A stretch of DNA of 14,581 nucleotides, from contig URUT01000033.1 of assembly GCA_900551105.1 (NCBI GenBank), positions 1 through 14,581 of the forward strand. Reading direction: 5' to 3'. Under the pieces are notes generated by a model. It was not told the origin of the DNA, did not search any database, and saw only the letters and a list, made by a program, of their open reading frames with translations. Shown piece by piece: positions 5,431 to 13,099 of this stretch. The stretch comes from an uncultured Mycoplasmatota bacterium (GTDB taxonomy: Bacteria; Bacillota_I; Bacilli_A; RF39; UBA660). The position numbers and the translations under genes are program-made. The first letter of the stretch is position 1. Each line of letters opens with the position of its first letter.

Positions 5431-7332
5431 TTATATCTTGTAATCATCTTCAAGAGAAAACTCTACATTCTCATTTATCCATTCTTTTCTAGGTTCTACA
5501 ACATCCCCCATTAAAACACTAACTCTTTTTTCTGCAAGCACCGCATCATTAATACTTACTTTAATCAAATTTCTTCTTTCAGGATCCATAGTAGTTTCCC
5601 ATAATGGCTCAGGATTCATCTCACCCAATCCTTTATATCTTTGAACTTTATAATTTTCTTTACCCTTAGTAATATCTTTAAGTTCATCATTAGTCCAACA
5701 ATAAACATGTTTCTTTCCAAAATCAACTTTGTATAACGGAGGCATCGCTATATATAAATGTCCCTCTTCTACAAGTGGTTTCATAAAACGGTAAAAGAAA
5801 GTTAAAAGTAAACACTGAATATGGGCCCCATCATCATCGGCATCGGTCATAATAATAACTTTATCATAATTAATATCCTTAATATCAAAATCACTACCAT
5901 AACCAGCACCAATACAGTGAATCATTGTATTAATTTCTTCATTTTTAAAGATATCAGCACTAGTAGCTTTTTCAGTATTAATAATTTTACCTCTTAGTGG
6001 CAAAATCGCTTGAAACTTTCTATCACGGCTCTTTTTAGCAGTACCACCAGCTGAATTACCCTCAACAATAAATAATTCATTAATCTTTGGATTTCTCGCC
6101 TGTGCAGGCGTTAATTTACCACTTAAAGAACGAGCTTCATTCTTCTTACTTTTACCAGAACGAACATCTTCTCTTGCTTTTCTAGCAGCTTCTCTAGCAG
6201 TCTTACTCTTAAGCATCTTATCTAATATTGCAACAGCGCTCTCCCTATTTTCTTCTAAGAAATACTTTAAAGCATCATACACAGTAGCTTCAACTATGCT
6301 TCTTGCTTCAGGAGTTCCTAACTTACCCTTAGTTTGTCCTTCAAACTGAAGTAAATCCTCAGGTATTTTCATATTAATAACCGCAGTTAAACCCTCTCTA
6401 ACATCACTACCATCAAAATTACTATCCTTAGCTTTTAATAAACTATTACTTCTCGCATAATCATTAAAAACTTTAGTTATAGCTGTTTTAAAACCCACTT
6501 CATGAGTACCACCATCACCAGTTTTAACATTATTAACAAAAGAAACTATATTCTCACTATACTCATCAGTATACTGAAGGGCAATATCAACTTCCATACC
6601 GCCCCTATTTCCATGAATAGGAACTACCTTATGTAAAACCCTCTTGCCCTCATTTATATAATCAACAAAAGATGTAATTCCATTATCATAATGATAACTA
6701 ACTTTCTTATCATCTAAAACATCTTCTATCTCACAAGTTAAACTCTTAAGCAAAAAAGCACTTTCCTGCATTCTTTCACAAATAGTTGTATAACTAAAAT
6801 TTAAATTCTTAAAAATTTCTCTATTAGGCATAAAAGTAACAATTGTCCCGGTTTTATTAGTAGTTCCAATCTTATGAAGTGGTATATCTACCTTACCACC
6901 ATCTTTAAACCTGATCTGATGAATTGCTCCATCTCTTAAAATAGTTACTTCCATCCATTCAGATAAAGCATTAACAACACTTGCACCTACTCCGTGTAAC
7001 CCACCAGAAACTTTATACCCATTAGTCTCAAACTTACCACCTGCATGCAAAATAGTATAAATAACCTCAGGAGTACTCTTACCACTCTTATGCATTCCTG
7101 TTGGCACCCCACGACCATTATCAGCAACAGTTAAACTATTATCTTTATTTATTTTAACAGTTATTTTATTACCAAAACCATTAATAATTTCATCTACACT
7201 ATTATCAATGATTTCCCAAGCTAAATGATGTAAACCTCTCTTATCAGTACTACCAATGTACATACCTGGTCTTTTTCTAACAGCTTCTAACCCCTCTAAA
7301 ATAGTTATTGAACTTTCATCGTATTTATTCAT
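5431..7332 (-). CDS. parE: DNA topoisomerase IV subunit B
   Basis: 633 residues, full length. With ParC it decatenates daughter chromosomes using ATP. The start is the ATG at 7332, with AGGTGA 7 bases upstream; the longer frame from 7365 has no such site. Domains in order: GHKL ATPase (ILEGLEAVRKRPGMYIG at 11-27, DNGRGVP at 71-77, then a GGLHGVGASVVNALS lid), transducer, and TOPRIM with EGNSAGG (424-430), PLRGKIINTEKA (445-456) and the metal-binding TDADDDGAH (496-504). The KLTPAQARNP and ADIFKNEEINTMIH segments match ParE rather than GyrB of Bacilli. It is 58 bases downstream of the acidic membrane protein gene but has its own promoter. No parC follows: the next gene in that direction is the convergent def. 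Residue 426 is Asn (codon at 6055-6057), where Asp is near-universal. Confidence 0.95.
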   Translation of the reverse strand: MNKYDESSITILEGLEAVRKRPGMYIGSTDKRGLHHLAWEIIDNSVDEIINGFGNKITVKINKDNSLTVADNGRGVPTGMHKSGKSTPEVIYTILHAGGKFETNGYKVSGGLHGVGASVVNALSEWMEVTILRDGAIHQIRFKDGGKVDIPLHKIGTTNKTGTIVTFMPNREIFKNLNFSYTTICERMQESAFLLKSLTCEIEDVLDDKKVSYHYDNGITSFVDYINEGKRVLHKVVPIHGNRGGMEVDIALQYTDEYSENIVSFVNNVKTGDGGTHEVGFKTAITKVFNDYARSNSLLKAKDSNFDGSDVREGLTAVINMKIPEDLLQFEGQTKGKLGTPEARSIVEATVYDALKYFLEENRESAVAILDKMLKSKTAREAARKAREDVRSGKSKKNEARSLSGKLTPAQARNPKINELFIVEGNSAGGTAKKSRDRKFQAILPLRGKIINTEKATSADIFKNEEINTMIHCIGAGYGSDFDIKDINYDKVIIMTDADDDGAHIQCLLLTFFYRFMKPLVEEGHLYIAMPPLYKVDFGKKHVYCWTNDELKDITKGKENYKVQRYKGLGEMNPEPLWETTMDPERRNLIKVSINDAVLAEKRVSVLMGDVVEPRKEWINENVEFSLEDDYKI

Positions 7333-7350
7333 CTTGCTATCACCTACTAA

Positions 7351-7379
7351 ATTATAACAAAACAAATAAAAAAAGACAA
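7351..7379 (-). promoter_or_regulatory. promoter of parE, -35 box inside the preceding terminator
   Basis: Minus strand TTGTCT (7374-7379), 17-base spacer ending in TGT, then TATAAT (7351-7356), an extended -10 type. The -35 box is part of the 3' stem of the upstream terminator. Confidence 0.65.
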
Positions 7380-7392
7380 ACCAAATTGTCTT
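7368..7392 (-). terminator. terminator of the acidic membrane protein gene
   Basis: Minus-strand AAGACAA / TTGTCTT stem (plus 7373-7379 and 7386-7392), 6-base loop, T-run at 7368-7374. It overlaps the stop codon. Confidence 0.75.
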
Positions 7393-8140
7393 ATTTTCTT
7401 CTCATACTATCTAATCTAGCTTTTAAATCACTTAAATCATTAGCTGTTGGCTTCGTACCAAATTCATCTGTAGCATCTTTTATAACATTAGGTTCTTCAT
7501 TACTATTTAAAAGTTCACTAATGGTTTTTGCTCTATCATCAGGTTTATTTTCTTTAATAACCGGACTCTCTTCTAAAATAGGTTCTTTAGTTTCCGCAGG
7601 TTTTGGCATTTCAATTTCAGGAACCTCCTCCTCAGCAGAACTAATCACATTCTCATTTGTTTGTTGAGCATTAATTGGCTCTTTAATAAATTCTTCTTCT
7701 AAATGACTTTCATTAGCTGGCTTAACATCGTTAACACTTTCATCACTAACATAATCATCTTTACTCGGTGTACTTACAACTTCACTTATAGAAGGTTCAT
7801 TATTCAAATTTTCTTCTGCAACAGGCTTGTTTTGACTAGGTTCTGGTACAGTTTCACTTTCTTTAACCACCGGCTCAGAAATAGCCTCTTTTGAAATCTC
7901 ATCTTTCACTGGTTCACTAGTAATTGTCGACATAACAGGTTCTATCGTGCTAATTCCCACATCTGCTTCCTTTATTTCATTTACACTAACCTCATTTTTC
8001 TTTGCTTTCTTAATTTTAAAACTAGTTATAATTATTAAAATAATTAATAACAGTGCTATACCACCAAGTATTCCATAAAAATATATCATTGATTCTTGAT
8101 TAGCATATAACTTATCCAATAATGCATTTAATTTATCCAT
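7391..8140 (-). CDS. single-pass membrane protein with long acidic Pro/Ser/Glu-rich tail, unknown function
   Basis: 249 residues, with no recognised family. The start is the ATG at 8140, 8 bases after AAAGGGTGA; the GTG at 8152 lies inside that site. Residues 1-18 form a short leading helix, 19-40 a membrane helix, and 42-48 (KIKKAKK) a basic stop that predicts a cytoplasmic C-terminus. About 50-225 is low-complexity, rich in Glu, Ser, Pro, Val and Asn, and probably disordered. The last 24 residues (FGTKPTANDLSDLKARLDSM...) look like a short helix and may be a binding motif. The topology resembles membrane-tethered cell-division or envelope adaptors, but nothing in the sequence shows such a role. 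It is a single-gene unit between rseP and parE. Confidence 0.75.
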   Translation of the reverse strand: MDKLNALLDKLYANQESMIYFYGILGGIALLLIILIIITSFKIKKAKKNEVSVNEIKEADVGISTIEPVMSTITSEPVKDEISKEAISEPVVKESETVPEPSQNKPVAEENLNNEPSISEVVSTPSKDDYVSDESVNDVKPANESHLEEEFIKEPINAQQTNENVISSAEEEVPEIEMPKPAETKEPILEESPVIKENKPDDRAKTISELLNSNEEPNVIKDATDEFGTKPTANDLSDLKARLDSMRRK

Positions 8141-8171
8141 TTTTTCAATCACCCTTTTACTCTACAATAAT

Positions 8172-8200
8172 AATATAGCAAACATCCAAAAAAAATGCAA
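8172..8200 (-). promoter_or_regulatory. promoter of the acidic membrane protein gene, overlapping the rseP terminator
   Basis: Minus strand TTGCAT (8195-8200), 17-base spacer ending in TGC, TATATT (8172-8177), an extended -10. The -35 box lies in the 3' stem and T-run of the rseP terminator. Confidence 0.6.
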
Positions 8201-8216
8201 GAAATCTCTCACATTT
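8187..8216 (-). terminator. terminator of the uppS-cdsA-rseP operon
   Basis: Minus-strand 10-pair stem AAATGTGAGA / TCTTGCATTT with two G-U pairs and loop GATT (plus 8193-8216), followed by a T-run (8187-8192). It starts directly after the rseP stop codon. Confidence 0.65.
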
Positions 8217-9281
8217 TTACTTTACTAGTCTAATTATATCTTGAATAGTAATATAAATCATTAAAAGCATTAAAAGTGCAAATCCAATTGTATGAATAAT
8301 TCCCTCTACTTTTTGATCAATCTTCTTACCTCTAATTGCTTCAATTAACACAAAGAATATCCTTCCTCCATCAAATGCTGGAAATGGAAGCGCATTAATA
8401 ACAGCTAAATTAACACTGAAATAAGCCATCAAATATAGTATATTTACTAATCCGTATTTCATTGTCTCACCAACAACACTATACATACCAATTGGACCCG
8501 CTAAATTATTTAAAGCAAGTTTACCGGTAAATAATGAACCAAGTATAATCCACATACTAGAAACTATAGAACCAAGTTTAGTAAATGCATACTTTACCGC
8601 ATTACCAAATCCCTTATGTAAAGTACTATCAGCACCAATACCAAATACAGTAACCTCACTACCATCTTCATTTACTTCCTTTTTAGGAGTAACAGTATAT
8701 TTCTTAATTTCCCCATCTTTTTTCTTTACTTCAAATTCATAAGTATCTTTATCATGTTTTAAATTAAGAATTATTGTAAGTTTATCCCAAGTATTTACTT
8801 TATGTCCATTAACCGCGAGTACTCTATCTCCTACTTCAATACCTGCTTCACTAATAGGATATCCTTCTGGAGCATTACCAACTATACTTCTTTGTTCAGT
8901 TGTTCCCCAAATAAGAGCTTGAAAAAACAATATAATAATCGCTAAAATAATATTATTAGTAACGCCAGCAGCTAAAATTAAAAATCTTTCAAACTTACTT
9001 CTATTGCACATATACTGGTCTTTACGTAATTTTAAATCCGTAGCATCTTCTTCGTTTTCACCTGCCATTGCGCAAAAGCCACCAATTGGTAATAATCTAA
9101 CTGAATACACAGTTGGATCATTCTTATTCTTTCTCTTAAAAGAAAATAACTTAGGCCCCATCCCAATCGCAAACTCATGAACATATACACCAACCATTTT
9201 TGCTGCAATAAAATGTCCAAGCTCATGAACAAATACAAGTACACCTAAAATTAATATTAAAACTAAAATTGTAACAATCAT
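8217..9281 (-). CDS. rseP: site-2 intramembrane zinc metalloprotease (RseP/RasP family)
   Basis: 354 residues. It cleaves substrates such as anti-sigma factors and spent signal peptides within the membrane. HELGH (19-23, zinc His19 and His23, catalytic Glu20) lies in the first membrane helix. A second helix is at about 103-123, a single PDZ domain at about 138-200 (GIEVGDRVLAVNGHKV at 147-162), and the third zinc-ligand motif NALPFPAFDGG at 296-306 (Asp304). The last helix is at about 328-350. The family usually reads PALDGG or PVLDGG; here it is PAFDGG. AGGAGG lies 7 bases before the ATG and overlaps the cdsA stop region. Last gene of the uppS-cdsA-rseP operon. The Gram-positive counterpart is RasP. 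Substrates cannot be told from the sequence. Confidence 0.94.
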   Translation of the reverse strand: MIVTILVLILILGVLVFVHELGHFIAAKMVGVYVHEFAIGMGPKLFSFKRKNKNDPTVYSVRLLPIGGFCAMAGENEEDATDLKLRKDQYMCNRSKFERFLILAAGVTNNIILAIIILFFQALIWGTTEQRSIVGNAPEGYPISEAGIEVGDRVLAVNGHKVNTWDKLTIILNLKHDKDTYEFEVKKKDGEIKKYTVTPKKEVNEDGSEVTVFGIGADSTLHKGFGNAVKYAFTKLGSIVSSMWIILGSLFTGKLALNNLAGPIGMYSVVGETMKYGLVNILYLMAYFSVNLAVINALPFPAFDGGRIFFVLIEAIRGKKIDQKVEGIIHTIGFALLMLLMIYITIQDIIRLVK

Positions 9282-9292
9282 CTTTCATCCTC

Positions 9293-10078
9293 CTATAATT
9301 TATCAATAAATATCATAAATACTAATGAAACAAATATTAAACTATCAAGCCTATCCATTACCCCACCATGTCCTGGAATTAAATTACTGAAATCCTTAAT
9401 TCCATGTTCTCTTTTAATAGCACTAAAAAATAAATCTCCAACTTGTCCAACCACTGTCATTAAAAATATTATTAATATTAGCATCATTATATTCACATTA
9501 CTAGAAATAAAAGTAGTATAATACATACTCATCATAAACGTTCCCATTAAAGAACCTACTATATAGCCTTCCCAAGACTTATTTGGACTAAGCTTAGTTA
9601 CCTTATGCTTTCCAATTAAACTTCCACCTACATAAGCAAATGTATCAGTAATAATTGGTGTAAGCACCATCAACCAAAAATATTTAATATCATAATTTCT
9701 TATTAAAATAAAATAATTTAACCCAATTCCTAAAAGAACAATAAAACCAAAATATTTAAAAGCATCCTCAGTACTATATTTATTCTTCACTTGATAAACT
9801 ACGATTGGTGTAAGCGTTAAAAGTAATAAAATATTAATAACACTATAATTAAGTCCTAAATGAATATTATTAGCATCAAAATTATTATAAACTAAGCTAA
9901 GTAACCCAATTGCCCCAAGTAATTTTACTACTAAAGGAAAATTATATAAATCACTAAGTTCTTTATAAGCAAGCACTGCAACTAAACCAACTAAAATTAT
10001 AAAAGGAACTTTTCCAATAATAACTAACGGCACTATAATTGCAATCATAATTGCTGCACTAATTACTCTCTTTTTCAT
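9293..10078 (-). CDS. cdsA: phosphatidate cytidylyltransferase (CDP-diacylglycerol synthase)
   Basis: 261 residues. It makes CDP-diacylglycerol from phosphatidate and CTP, the branch point for membrane phospholipids. It is highly hydrophobic, with about eight membrane segments. The C-terminal family signature is complete at 219-245 (SAIKREH, then KDFSNLIPGHGG, then MDRLD). KLSPNKSWEG (162-171) and TDTFAY (144-149) are the other conserved active-site stretches. The ATG follows the uppS TAG immediately with no spacer and only a weak GGTGG upstream, so translation is probably coupled to uppS. Confidence 0.95.
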   Translation of the reverse strand: MKKRVISAAIMIAIIVPLVIIGKVPFIILVGLVAVLAYKELSDLYNFPLVVKLLGAIGLLSLVYNNFDANNIHLGLNYSVINILLLLTLTPIVVYQVKNKYSTEDAFKYFGFIVLLGIGLNYFILIRNYDIKYFWLMVLTPIITDTFAYVGGSLIGKHKVTKLSPNKSWEGYIVGSLMGTFMMSMYYTTFISSNVNIMMLILIIFLMTVVGQVGDLFFSAIKREHGIKDFSNLIPGHGGVMDRLDSLIFVSLVFMIFIDKL

Positions 10079-10762
10079 CTACTTACCACCAAACCTTCTA
10101 TCTCTTTTATTATATACAAGTAAAGCTTTTTCAAACTCTTCTTCATCAAAGTCCGGAAAATAAACACTCGGAAAATAAAATTCTGCATAACTGATTTGCC
10201 ATAACATAAAATTAGAAATTCGCTCTTCTCCACTTGTTCTAATAACAAAATCTAAATCAGGCAAATCTTGATACAAGAACTTTCCAAAGTTTTCTTCTGT
10301 TACCTCTTCATCAGTTTCTCTTATCTTCTTTATCGCATCAATTATTTCTGCTCTACCACCATAATTTAAACAAACATTAAGTACTCCACCTGTATTATTT
10401 TCTGTCATCTTACAAACATCATCAATACACTTTAAAACCTTACTACTGAAATGATCTCTTTTACCAGAAACAATTATCTTAATATTATTTTCATTTAATT
10501 CATCAGCTCTTTCATTAAAGAACTTTACAATTAAATTCATTAAATAACTAACTTCTTCTTCACTTCTATTAAAATTTTCAGTAGAAAAAGCATATATACT
10601 TAAATAATTTACTCCTCTTTTAAAAATATACTTTGCTAAAGATAATATTCTATTAGCCCCAGCCAAATGGCCTTCGATAGTCTTTTTATTTTTTTCTCTT
10701 GCCCATCTGCGATTACCATCCATAATGATTCCCAAATGGTTAGGTATTTTTAAATCATTCAT
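10079..10762 (-). CDS. uppS: undecaprenyl-diphosphate synthase (cis-prenyltransferase)
   Basis: 227 residues, slightly short of the usual 240-260. It extends farnesyl diphosphate with isopentenyl units to the C55 lipid carrier used for peptidoglycan. Conserved regions are all present: HLGIIMDGNRRWA (9-21, catalytic Asp15), GH..GA (31-36), YLSIYAFSTENFNR (53-66), LNYGGRAEI (132-140), and DFVIRTSGE (171-179) with RISNFMLWQ.SYAE (181-194). The ATG is preceded by AGGGTGA. First gene of the operon with cdsA and rseP. In many Firmicutes frr lies upstream and dxr between cdsA and rseP; both are absent here. Confidence 0.96.
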   Translation of the reverse strand: MNDLKIPNHLGIIMDGNRRWAREKNKKTIEGHLAGANRILSLAKYIFKRGVNYLSIYAFSTENFNRSEEEVSYLMNLIVKFFNERADELNENNIKIIVSGKRDHFSSKVLKCIDDVCKMTENNTGGVLNVCLNYGGRAEIIDAIKKIRETDEEVTEENFGKFLYQDLPDLDFVIRTSGEERISNFMLWQISYAEFYFPSVYFPDFDEEEFEKALLVYNKRDRRFGGK

Positions 10763-10780
10763 ACATTCACCCTAGCCATA

Positions 10781-10809
10781 ATTATATTAAATTACTAAAT
10801 AAAAGTCCA
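10781..10809 (-). promoter_or_regulatory. promoter of the uppS-cdsA-rseP operon
   Basis: Minus strand TGGACT (10804-10809), 17-base spacer, TATAAT (10781-10786), about 18 bases before the uppS start. Confidence 0.55.
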
Positions 10810-10859
10810 TAACCTTAAGTAAAATTTAACATAAAATAACTATTAAAACCTATCTTCGT

Positions 10860-10888
10860 TTGACACGCACCTCTATTTATGATAAAAT
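10860..10888 (+). promoter_or_regulatory. promoter of rpmB
   Basis: TTGACA (10860-10865), 17-base spacer, TAAAAT (10883-10888), followed by a strong AAGGGAGG ribosome site before the ATG at 10923. Confidence 0.8.
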
Positions 10889-10922
10889 CTAAAAGAATTC
10901 GTAATTAAGGGAGGAAAATATT

Positions 10923-11090
10923 ATGGCAAAGAAGATTTCAAATAAAAAACCTTTATCAGGAAACCTAGTATCTCATGCTGAAAACAAAACAAGAACTAAA
11001 CAAAATCCAAATTTACAAACTTATAAAATTAACGGAGTTAAAGTTAGACTAACAGCAAGAGAAGCAAGAACATTAAAAAAAGCTGCTTAA
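10923..11090 (+). CDS. rpmB: 50S ribosomal protein L28, short Cys-free form
   Basis: 55 residues, MAKKISNKKPLSGNLVSHAE then NKTRTKQNPNLQTYKINGVK, ending LTAREARTLKKAA. The KKPLSGNLVSHAxNKT and PNLQ stretches identify L28. It is shorter than the usual 60-64 residues. It lacks the Cys/VTG part of the N-terminal motif, and the C-terminal 'AREARTLKKA' recalls the mollicute form. Highly basic, as expected for an rRNA-binding protein of the large subunit. Single-gene unit with a strong promoter, ribosome site and terminator. Confidence 0.92.
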   Translation: MAKKISNKKPLSGNLVSHAENKTRTKQNPNLQTYKINGVKVRLTAREARTLKKAA

Positions 11091-11115
11091 TATCAGAAAA
11101 TCTGATATTTTTTTT
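11089..11115 (+). terminator. terminator of rpmB
   Basis: Nine-base stem AATATCAGA (11089-11097) / TCTGATATT (11101-11109), 3-base loop, T-run to 11115. Confidence 0.9.
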
Positions 11116-11119
11116 GCGC

Positions 11120-11147
11120 AAAAAAATAGAACTAATTCACAGTTCTA
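11120..11147 (-). terminator. terminator of the HerA-like gene
   Basis: Minus-strand TAGAACT / AGTTCTA stem (plus 11127-11133 and 11141-11147), 7-base loop, seven T (11120-11126). It contains the stop codon and stands tail-to-tail with the rpmB terminator, 4 bases apart. Confidence 0.8.
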
Positions 11148-12905
11148 CTCACTAAACCAGCGCATGCTTACATCTACGCTCGTACTTTCAGGCATTGGAT
11201 TAGGCAAATCCAATTTAGCTATTAAAGGTATTTTAAAAGCTGTCCCAAATGTAATCGCCGTCCCTGGCACTAAATTTTTAATCTTTTCTACTGTCTCTTC
11301 ACTAACATTACTTGAAATATTACTAATAATTCTAATATCTTCAGGATGAAACATTCTAAACGCTATAAAATTTGAACACTGAGAAAGTGCTGTACTAGAT
11401 AACTCACTAGGTCTTTGGGTAATAAGCCCTAAAATCATACCATACTTTCTACCCTCTTTAGTAATTCTATCAAAAATATTATAACCCAAAATATTTATAT
11501 CACTATCATTTTGAACATATCTATGGGCTTCTTCTAAAATAACATGGATTGGAAAACTAGCTCTAGACTCTAAAGACGTCACAAAATCAAAAAACATCTT
11601 TGTATATATTTTCGTAAGTGTCTTCGCAAATCTTTCATCAATATAATTTAAATTCATATTAATAACTTGATACCTACCATTATGATTATTAAATAAATTT
11701 CTAATGTAATACTCTTTACTTACTCTCTCTTCAGTTACATCAAAGAACTTTTTATACTCACTATTAATTATTTGCTGTAATCTTACTTTTAAAACATTAT
11801 AATCATCATAAGCTTTATCACTCTTTAAAACTCCCTCACTAATTAAAGCAAACTCTAAAGCATAATACAAATCATCTAAATCATAAACGGTATCTTTAGT
11901 AACCTCTAAACTACTTAAATCAAGTTTTTGATACTGCTCTAAAAAATCAGTAACATTCTGAACTGCGTTCATTTTACCCTGATTATCAATATTTAAACAC
12001 TGTCTTATTGTCCTTGTATAACCCGGCTGCACTATCTCAGTATTCGCATTTAAAGAATCAGTATTATACCTAGAAAGAATCGCCAAAACTTGATCTCTAA
12101 TCTGTGTACTATTTTTACCACTAGTTAAAATATCAAGTAAACAAGAAGCAATAATATCGTTTTTATAAGAAATCATCTTCTCATCTTGACTCTTAAAAAT
12201 ATAAACTAACTTTAAAGTCTTCTCTAATATCGGTAACTGTGAAGAAGACGTTGCTGAAAGTAGTAAAGCTAAATCATCTACTTCCAAAAAATATGCTGGA
12301 ATATTTATAATCTCCCCATCAGACATATCTAACTTACTAGTTAAATTCTTATACCCCATACCCGCCTGATTATTAAGCTCAGATAAAGCATGTTTATACT
12401 CACCATAAACATCAAATAAAACTATATGAGCATTTACTGGTACTCTTTCTCTATCAAAAAATAAATTTTGTAAAATTCTAGCAACTCCACAAGATTTACC
12501 CGAACCAGTATTTCCAATTATTGCAAAATGATTAGCAAAAAAAGCATTTAAATTAGCACAAATATTAAATCCATCATACGTATTTGATTTTCCTATATAT
12601 ATAGAATCTGAATTACTTACATCCTGACAACCTAAAAATAGCTCTGCTTCACTCTTATAAACCAGTCTTGCTTTCGCATTAAAATGTGGCTTTTTAATTA
12701 CTCCCGCTGTAAAAACATCATTTCTAATTTCACCAACTAAAAATATTTTAATTTCATCTTCAGAAATTCCTACTATTTCTCCTACAACCATCCTATTATT
12801 TTCAGGAAACACAACATGGTAATTTAAATAATTTACTTCTAATTTATCACTAACATTTTCTAAAATAACATAATTATTTACTATTGATTTAATCTTACCA
12901 AACAT
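11145..12905 (-). CDS. HerA/DUF87-family ATP-driven DNA translocase-like ATPase
   Basis: 586 residues. The start is the ATG at 12905, with AGGTGA 5 bases upstream; the GTG (12914) and ATG (12911) overlap that site. The N-terminal 1-90 is beta-rich, matching the HAS-barrel of HerA. The RecA-like core has Walker A GNTGSGKS (131-138), IVLFDVYGEY (161-170), Walker B VILEEAH (455-461), and GRKYGMILGLITQRPSELS (485-503), with the TQRP sensor typical of HerA. The helical insert (about 215-400) is large. HerA proteins form hexameric rings that move DNA. Archaeal ones work with the NurA nuclease, and some bacterial ones are parts of anti-phage pairs with SIR2 or other effectors. No nuclease, SIR2 or other effector is adjacent here, so a defence or repair role cannot be assigned. 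Confidence 0.85.
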   Translation of the reverse strand: MFGKIKSIVNNYVILENVSDKLEVNYLNYHVVFPENNRMVVGEIVGISEDEIKIFLVGEIRNDVFTAGVIKKPHFNAKARLVYKSEAELFLGCQDVSNSDSIYIGKSNTYDGFNICANLNAFFANHFAIIGNTGSGKSCGVARILQNLFFDRERVPVNAHIVLFDVYGEYKHALSELNNQAGMGYKNLTSKLDMSDGEIINIPAYFLEVDDLALLLSATSSSQLPILEKTLKLVYIFKSQDEKMISYKNDIIASCLLDILTSGKNSTQIRDQVLAILSRYNTDSLNANTEIVQPGYTRTIRQCLNIDNQGKMNAVQNVTDFLEQYQKLDLSSLEVTKDTVYDLDDLYYALEFALISEGVLKSDKAYDDYNVLKVRLQQIINSEYKKFFDVTEERVSKEYYIRNLFNNHNGRYQVINMNLNYIDERFAKTLTKIYTKMFFDFVTSLESRASFPIHVILEEAHRYVQNDSDINILGYNIFDRITKEGRKYGMILGLITQRPSELSSTALSQCSNFIAFRMFHPEDIRIISNISSNVSEETVEKIKNLVPGTAITFGTAFKIPLIAKLDLPNPMPESTSVDVSMRWFSE

Positions 12906-12957
12906 TTTCATCACCTATTCTATAATAAGTTTACTATAATATCTTAAAAAAGTCCAA

Positions 12958-12980
12958 GAAAAAAGAGACTAGGCCTCTTT
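12958..12980 (-). terminator. terminator after the YjcZ-like pair
   Basis: Stem AAAGAG / CTCTTT (plus 12962-12967 and 12975-12980), 7-base loop, followed on the minus strand by T-rich sequence. Confidence 0.6.
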
Positions 12981-12981
12981 A

Positions 12982-13083
12982 TTATATTAAAACTGCACCA
13001 AGAATTATAGCTAGTAAAATAAATAGTACTAATACGATAAAAGCTTCACTAGCACGTCCTTGGTTTTCTTGATTCTTACACAT
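12982..13083 (-). CDS. YjcZ-like tiny membrane peptide, 33 residues
   Basis: Sequence MCKNQENQGRASEAF then IVLVLFILLAIILGAVLI. A polar 12-residue head is followed by one membrane helix (about 14-33). The 'AFIVLVLFILLxII.GA' helix matches the YjcZ family, called 'sporulation protein YjcZ' in Bacilli. AAGGAGG lies 5 bases before the ATG at 13083. It is 16 bases downstream of a similar gene, probably an old tandem duplicate transcribed with it. Cellular role is unproven. Confidence 0.72.
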   Translation of the reverse strand: MCKNQENQGRASEAFIVLVLFILLAIILGAVLI

Positions 13084-13099
13084 AAGCTCCTCCTTTACT

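Noticed and set aside
7308..7894. Plus-strand frames of 119 and 63 codons (7308-7667 and 7703-7894)
   Set aside because: Both are antisense to the acidic membrane protein gene, without ribosome sites. The Ser/Phe-rich product is the shadow of Glu/Lys/Ser codons.
9032..9244. 70-codon minus-strand frame inside rseP
   Set aside because: It is an alternative frame within the conserved rseP coding sequence and has no start signals.
11164..11349. 61-codon plus-strand frame
   Set aside because: It is antisense to the 3' end of the HerA-like gene, which has conserved motifs in the true frame.
12906..12957. Promoter for the HerA-like gene
   Set aside because: Several TATTAT-like boxes occur, but none has a convincing -35 at 16-18 bases, so no specific site is called.
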